The position numbers and the translations under genes were made by a program. Shown here one piece after another: positions 6,001 to 8,337 of a stretch of DNA of 8,337 nucleotides. The stretch is from positions 1-8,337 of the forward strand of contig JAJDCD010000017.1 of NCBI GenBank assembly GCA_029261035.1, written 5' to 3'. Source of the stretch: Candidatus Omnitrophota bacterium. GTDB lineage: Bacteria > Omnitrophota > Omnitrophia > Omnitrophales > JACROU01. Below the pieces are notes generated by a model. The model did no database searches. It worked only from the letters and a program-made list of their open reading frames with translations, and was not told the origin of the DNA. Positions within the stretch are counted from its first letter, which is position 1. Every line of letters begins with the position of its first letter.

Positions 6001-8337
6001 CATTATGAAGCATCTGAATTGCCAAAGCAATTAAATCTAAGTTGGGAAGAGTTAGAGAGAGATTATTCAAAGTTAGTAGAAATCTTAAGAGGAAACGAAG
6101 GTGCTTTAGGAGCATTTATAGCTTATGCAGGAAATTTAAACGACAAAAATAAAATAAGAGAAATAGAAAGGCTATTTGAAAGAATTGTTGTTGTTAGTGA
6201 AGATTGGAGAAATTCATCTTTTGAGCAATTTAGGAGACTTGTAGATGGGGTTAATGGAGGAAAGGTAAGTGATAAAGTTTTGGAAATAGAATTATTAGAA
6301 AGTGTTGTTGCTACTAGTGGATTATCGACAGATGATTCTTTTCGTTATTTGCGAGATCTTGGAAGAGCATTTTATTTAGGAGAGGTGAATGAGGGGGCAA
6401 TAGAAGTAGATCTGTTGGTAGAAATAGCGAGGTTAATGGGGGCAGAAACAGGGAGTGCATTTTTGAAATTGCTAGTGTTGGCGGAAGTTACTTTCAAAGG
6501 AAATTTTAAGAAAGGGGAATTTTTATCCATCATTCGCAAAGTAGAGCAAGGAGTCAGTAGAGAAGAAGTGTTAAGGCAGTTGGATCAATTGAAAGAGGAG
6601 TGGGAGAGAGAGTTTAAAGATGAAGGAGCTCAAATAGAAGAGGGGGAAGATGCTTGGCTTGGTCGGGAACAGATAGAAGCCCAATCTCTCGGAGTACGGG
6701 AACGTTATGAGCATTTTGATTTTCCTGAACGTTTGGATATAGGTTGGAAAGAATTTGAGTCAACGTACCCTGAGTTTCTCAGCATATTAGAGGCTAGCTC
6801 GGGTGCTATAAATGCTATGTTCTTTTTTGGGGCTCGAGTACAAAGCATAAAAGAATTAGAAGAAGTTATGGAATTATTTAAAATAGTTCAACAGTCTGAC
6901 CCTAAACAAAAATGGATTTCTTTTCAATTGCTCTACAAATTATTAGATGCAATTGATAAAAAAAGAGTTGGTGAAGACTTTGCAGATATCAATTTCTTAA
7001 AGGAAGTAACTCAGCTTTTAGGTAAAAAAGCTTGGGCGGGGTTTGGTCATATTAAAGAATTAGGGGCCTTACTACCAGAAGGACGATCAGGTAAAGAGGA
7101 AATATTAGCTATTGTAAGAAAATCTGGAAGTTTGAAATCGACAGAGGTATTCAAACAACTAGAAAAATTAAAAAAAGAGTGGTCTCGTCAAGAAGCTCAG
7201 GATGGAGTGACAGAAGTAGAAGAAGTTGAGGGCTGGTGGTTAGACCTAGTGAGTATCGGAGCTCAATCTCTTGGAGCGAGGGAATCGTATGAAGCATCAG
7301 AACTACCAGAACAATTAAAGTTAAGTTGGGAAGAATTAGGACGGGAATATCCTGAGCTTATGGATATATTTAATAGACATTCAAATTCTATGAGAGCATT
7401 TTTGTTTTATGTTAGAAGTATGGGGGAAGACTATCAATTGAATGTGATTGATGATTTATTTAAACAGATAGATGAAATAAATGGAGAAGAAGCACAGGGT
7501 GCTTTTTTATGGTTCTCCTATTTAGCAGAGCGCGTGGCGCGTGGAACAGTAAGTCCGGAAGTGATGAATATAAAGCTATTAAAAACGATTGTGGAAACAG
7601 GTAGGAAATCTGCTTGGCAAATGTTTGCAATTCTTATGTCCTTAGGGTTTGAATTAAAAAAAGGGAGAATAAAATCAGACTTAATAGCCCCTAAGCTTTT
7701 CGAAAGATTTGCTGAGTTAAGTGAAGATGAAAAAGTGACGCTTTATTCAGGGTTTCAAATTTTAGAGCGTGAAACAGAGAACGATCGAGCTTCAGGAGAA
7801 CTGTTAGACCTTGAATTGTTGATTGAAGTAGTAAAACAAATAAAGAGTAGGCCGGAAGCTGCCTTTGAAGATATAAAAGATTTAGGAGCTCTTACCGCAG
7901 AGAGCGGTTTTAAAAAAGATGAAGTTGTGGAAATATTGAGAAGAACGAATGAAATTGGAGAAGAAAAGGTTTTGAATCAACTTGGTTTGTTGAAAGAAGC
8001 ATGGGGGAGAGAGTTTAAAGATAAAGATCCTCAAACAGAGACTGTTGAAGGTGAATGGTTGAGGGCGGGTGTTGAAGCTCAATCCCTTGGAGCCCGTGAA
8101 CAGTATGAAGCCTCCGAATTACCAGAACAATTAAATCTAAGTTGGGAAGAGTTGGAAGGAAGTTATCCGAAGTTAGTTGAAATATTTGAGGTTGAAATGT
8201 TTCAGCTTCCTCCTGAAAAAAATGCAATAGCAGCATTTATAGCGTATGCAAGCAATATAAAGGACAAAGCCCGAATAAAAGAAGTTGAGACGATGTTTGA
8301 AGAGATCGCAAAAGCGAGAGGAGGACAAGAGAGGAGA
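1..8337 (+). CDS. Giant modular helical-repeat protein, internal fragment open at both ends
   Basis: Frame 1 is open from the first to the last base, 2779 codons with no stop, so both termini of the protein lie outside the window or do not exist (see the terminal repeat). I do not recognise the family. The product consists of ten-plus copies of a header, arm and tail module: a header with Trp-Leu, AQSLG, SELP and SWEEL motifs, two-helix repeats of about 40 residues, then LDQLKxEWERE and an acidic linker. I infer an alpha-solenoid scaffold, probably for protein binding or adhesion, because no enzyme motif is visible. It is rich in Glu, Leu and Lys and contains no cysteine in my translation, which is common in exported bacterial proteins. 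No signal peptide, membrane helix, LPXTG motif or autotransporter domain is seen. Length differences between copies are whole codons. Coding status is very sure; function is unknown. Confidence 0.95.
130..765 (+). repeat. Tandem array of 120-bp coding repeats (five units)
   Basis: Units start at the IAK/LAK motif at residues 44, 84, 124, 177 and 216, with the next at 256; spacings are 40, 40, 53, 39 and 40 residues. Units 130-249 and 250-369 match at about 106 of 120 bases. The C-poor segment ending in GAAATAGAATTT recurs with almost no change near 61-120, 181-240 and 301-360. All length changes are whole codons, so the frame is kept. Recent in-frame tandem duplication is the likely origin. 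Confidence 0.9.
388..489 (+). repeat. Half-repeat duplication inside the third arm unit
   Basis: The second helix of the unit appears twice, 19 residues apart: GNVQSAFDALRELG (from residue 130) and GNAWSSFNALTELG (from residue 149). The second copy lacks the VREGK turn, so the unit is 53 residues long instead of 40. At DNA level the GCTTTGAGAGAGTTAGGA and GCTTTGACAGAGTTAGGA segments show the common origin. Confidence 0.8.
781..948 (+). repeat. Tail repeat copy 1 (arm end plus LDQLKQEWER)
   Basis: Matches 1351-1518 at about 156 of 168 bases without gaps and is related to the tail ending at 3792. It encodes GEKTAEAFARLKGLG, then GGFRSDEIL and LEQLDQLKQEWER, the closing helices of a module. Confidence 0.85.
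991..1545 (+). repeat. Module B: complete short module
   Basis: Residues 331-515. The header runs from EWL through AQSLG, SELP, SWEELE and YPKLVEIL to NAIAAFIAYASN. A single full arm repeat (IAKASGQNAGSAFGALRELG) follows, then the closing half-repeat with GEKTAEAF and the tail. At about 185 residues it is the shortest complete module and the best type example. Its header is about 93% identical at DNA level to that of module E, and its tail is nearly identical to that of E. Confidence 0.88.
1006..1227 (+). repeat. Header repeat, copy in module B
   Basis: This 222-base segment matches 3007-3228 at about 206 positions without gaps. It matches 8074-8316 over most of its length apart from a 21-base insertion there. 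Nine of the 13 codons that differ from the module E copy change the amino acid. Confidence 0.85.
1351..1551 (+). repeat. Tail repeat copy 2, nearly identical to the module E tail
   Basis: Bases 1399-1551 match 3640-3792 at about 151 of 153 positions. The two changes are adjacent codons, Ser to Arg and Glu to Lys. The match includes the acidic linker up to the Trp of the next header, a region with little reason to be conserved, so recent duplication or gene conversion is likely. Confidence 0.88.
1546..2283 (+). repeat. Module C: diverged module with a shortened header and a basic insert
   Basis: Residues 516-761. The header has WLDREGVVAQFLG but then drops the YExSELP segment and continues GLPEKLGLNWEGF and HPKLSEFIL. 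Arm repeats are recognisable (LLDVDFIQRILELSGG, DRDLLLEIAEVAREKT) but much diverged. A polar, basic stretch rich in Lys and Asn (residues 650-662, bases 1948-1986) is inserted between helices. The tail has GGGFNTEEILEVLRKKE and ends in SAWERE. Codon use is less purine-biased than in modules A, B and E. Confidence 0.8.
2284..2982 (+). repeat. Module D: diverged module with intact header core
   Basis: Residues 762-994. The header WIDRESVVAQSLGAKEMY keeps AQSLG, but SELP and NMSWEEL become a QTRQIMGFIPSWEGLE stretch; HSKLVEIF follows. The arm is poorly conserved and has several helices with DEEFMRILVEESREKIADVL and DILKEMVKQFG at the usual helix-one places. The tail KKDEVLSIIRKVDHG and LKQLGQLKEEW is well kept. 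The linker is Gln- and Glu-rich. Confidence 0.8.
2983..3786 (+). repeat. Module E: complete module with four regular arm repeats
   Basis: Residues 995-1262. The header is close to that of module B. The arm repeats start at residues 1073, 1113, 1153 and 1193, exactly 40 residues (120 bases) apart, with IAKAMG, IVKASG, IVKASG and IAERMG at the same place in each. The last one runs into the tail shared with modules A and B. The region around 3254-3604 also looks open on the minus strand, which is only a reflection of the repeats. Confidence 0.88.
3007..3228 (+). repeat. Header repeat, copy in module E
   Basis: Gap-free match to 1006-1227 with about 16 base differences in 222. The GGAGCCCGTGAACAGTATGA segment is shared with the module K copy but not with module B, so the three headers are mosaics of each other. 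Confidence 0.85.
3640..3792 (+). repeat. Tail repeat copy 3, in module E and crossing into module F
   Basis: Two mismatches in 153 bases against 1399-1551. The identity stops just after the Trp codon of the next header: module C continues with LDREGVVAQFLG and module F with LRVGVEAQSLG. That abrupt end marks the edge of a duplicated or converted tract. Confidence 0.85.
3787..4734 (+). repeat. Module F: long diverged module
   Basis: Residues 1263-1578. The header has WLRVGVEAQSLG, then a diverged GLAEQWNVDWDDL and NYPELTTVL, with AMEAFINYASN kept. The arm has about five helix pairs, including VKEGKLKESVLESELFERI and LDRDLLIEVVRQMDG at the expected positions. The tail is LLEIFRKIEYGVRREDVLKQ, then LDLLKEVWERE, and the linker holds Pro, Ser, Thr and acidic residues. 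The second arm repeat retains the VKEGK turn of the young modules, so ancestry is clear despite low DNA similarity. Confidence 0.8.
4735..5967 (+). repeat. Module G: header fragment interrupted by a unique domain
   Basis: Residues 1579-1989. The header starts normally (EWLDRESFVAQSLGRGE) but loses the SWEEL and YPKLVEI part within about 25 residues. About 340 non-repetitive residues follow. A weak tail-like stretch, EAIIQKMEKEDSV to LKVIQKLEAD (about residues 1948-1980), precedes the next header, without the EWERE ending. The spacing from this header to the next is about 405 residues, the largest inside the linear window. Confidence 0.7.
4810..5820 (+). other. Unique, non-repeat region within the giant protein
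   Basis: Residues about 1604-1940 show none of the header, arm or tail motifs. The first part looks helical (for example SLKVLLQKIKEYLFLV, residues 1699-1714). A segment at residues 1791-1865 (bases 5371-5595) has alternating hydrophobic and polar residues, with KKIVFSEVRLIYS, GRYQIIIHDTEYDG and TSLYISKELQNVELKKF, suggesting beta strands in an otherwise helical protein. Codon use differs: about 13 of 19 Arg codons in residues 1601-1992 are CGN, against 2 of 27 in residues 1-320. It may be an older domain or one acquired separately. I cannot assign it to a family. Confidence 0.7.
5968..6651 (+). repeat. Module H: module with a degraded header start
   Basis: Residues 1990-2217. The Trp-Leu pair and the AQ of AQSLG are lost (IIRGYSLGAKAHYEASELP), yet the rest of the header is typical: LNLSWEELE, YSKLVEIL, GAFIAYAGN. 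The arm has about three repeats (GGKVSDKVLEIELLESVVATS, NEGAIEVDLLVEIARLMG), then the tail FKKGEFLSIIRKVEQGV and LRQLDQLKEEWERE with an acidic linker. The degraded start lies exactly where the unique domain ends. Confidence 0.82.
6652..7230 (+). repeat. Module I: short diverged module
   Basis: Residues 2218-2410. The header has WLGREQIEAQSLGVRERYE; SELP is replaced by FDFPERLDIGWKEFE, and YPEFLSIL follows. The usual AFIAYASN becomes AMFFFGARV, a short hydrophobic run too short to be a membrane segment. The arm has about two repeats (DFADINFLKEVTQLLGKKAW is helix one of the last). The tail is KEEILAIVRKSGSL, then LEKLKKEW, with a linker rich in Glu and Val. Confidence 0.8.
7231..8052 (+). repeat. 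Module J: module with well-kept header and diverged arm
   Basis: Residues 2411-2684. The header is WWLDLVSIGAQSLGARESYE, SELPEQLKLSWEEL and YPELMDIF. The arm holds about four helix pairs, including VMNIKLLKTIVETGRKSAW, LKKGRIKSDLIAPKLFERF and LLDLELLIEVVKQIKS. The tail is FKKDEVVEILRRTNEIG and LNQLGLLKEAWGRE, followed by a Thr/Glu linker. Minus-strand open stretches here are not supported as genes. Confidence 0.82.
8074..8316 (+). repeat. Header repeat, copy in module K with a 21-bp in-frame insertion
   Basis: Same unit as 1006-1227 and 3007-3228, lengthened by exactly 21 bases. Its first part (SELPEQLNLSWEEL) is closer to modules H and J. Its last part (NAIAAFIAYASN to IAKA) is closer to B and E, as expected for a mosaic made by recombination between copies. 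Confidence 0.83.
8317..8337. repeat. Terminal direct repeat, right copy (21 bp)
   Basis: Exact match to positions 1-21. It follows the header of the last module directly after IAKA, where the arm should begin, and the arm does begin in the left-hand sequence. Joining the ends gives IAKA, then about six extra Arg/Gly/Gln/Glu residues, then GQYSQSAF, which matches the GEYSSDAF type of arm repeat seen near 3352-3375. Confidence 0.9.

Larger units (their letters stand above)
8053..8337 (+). repeat. Module K: header at the right edge, continuing into module A if the ends join
   Basis: Residues 2685-2779. The header is complete (EWLRAGVEAQSLGAREQYE, SELPEQLNLSWEELE, YPKLVEIF, NAIAAFIAYASN) and the window ends just after IAKA, where an arm begins. 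Compared with modules B and E it has seven extra residues, EMFQLPP (bases 8194-8214), between YPKLVEIF and NAIAAF, in a loop by comparison with the other headers. The DNA from about 8216 to 8316 is close to 1129-1227. Confidence 0.87.

Noticed and set aside
6802-6843. Hydrophobic AMFFFGARV stretch and the recurring AAFIAYAS segment, considered as membrane helices
   Set aside because: They are only about 9 to 12 residues long, flanked by charged residues, and occupy a fixed helix position in the module header. They fit buried helix faces better.
1-8337. Interpretation as a small plasmid or circular virus, given the matching ends
   Set aside because: No replication initiator, capsid, origin-like structure or non-coding region exists. 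The whole length is an internal part of one repetitive reading frame, so a repeat-driven assembly loop is simpler.
1-8337. Alternative genetic code, considered because no stop codon is present
   Set aside because: TAA, TAG and TGA are all absent in frame although Trp is common and always TGG. Nothing suggests any of them is used as a sense codon.

Overview
The window is one uninterrupted open reading frame. Frame 1 on the + strand reads through all 8337 bases (2779 codons) with no in-frame TAA, TAG or TGA, and no start or stop is visible at either edge. It encodes part of a very large, acidic, cysteine-free, mostly helical repeat protein. No RNA gene, replication gene, transposase, CRISPR array, promoter or terminator is supported. 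There is no gene-free stretch, because every base is in the frame.

The protein is built from copies of one composite module. A module has three parts: (1) a header of about 75 residues, with a Trp-Leu pair, then AQSLG, then SELP, SWEEL and YPKLVEI motifs; (2) a helical arm of one to about seven two-helix repeats, each about 40 residues (120 bases); (3) a tail helix pair ending in LDQLKxEWERE, followed by a short acidic linker. Ten headers are visible, starting near 991, 1546, 2284, 2983, 3787, 4735, 5968, 6652, 7231 and 8053. The first 990 bases are a headerless arm and tail. Modules near 1-1545, 2983-3786 and 8053-8337 are similar at DNA level (about 93 to 99% in parts). The others are much more diverged, so old and recently copied modules lie side by side. 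One module (4735-5967) carries a long non-repetitive insertion with a strand-rich segment and different codon use.

The first and last 21 bases are identical. Removing one copy leaves 8316 bases, exactly 3 x 2772, so the frame continues without a stop across the closed junction. The junction also joins the header of the last module to the headerless arm at the start in the correct order. The contig is therefore a stop-free circle on paper. The simplest reading is that an assembler closed a loop through a short repeat inside a giant tandem-repeat gene. A true circular molecule with an endless frame is the more exciting but less likely alternative.

The organism cannot be named from this sequence. 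Long intron-free coding, roughly 35 to 40% GC in the rows I counted, and absence of TGA in a frame rich in TGG fit a bacterium using the standard code. Absence of cysteine over the whole length fits a secreted or surface protein, but no signal peptide, membrane segment or anchor lies in the window.
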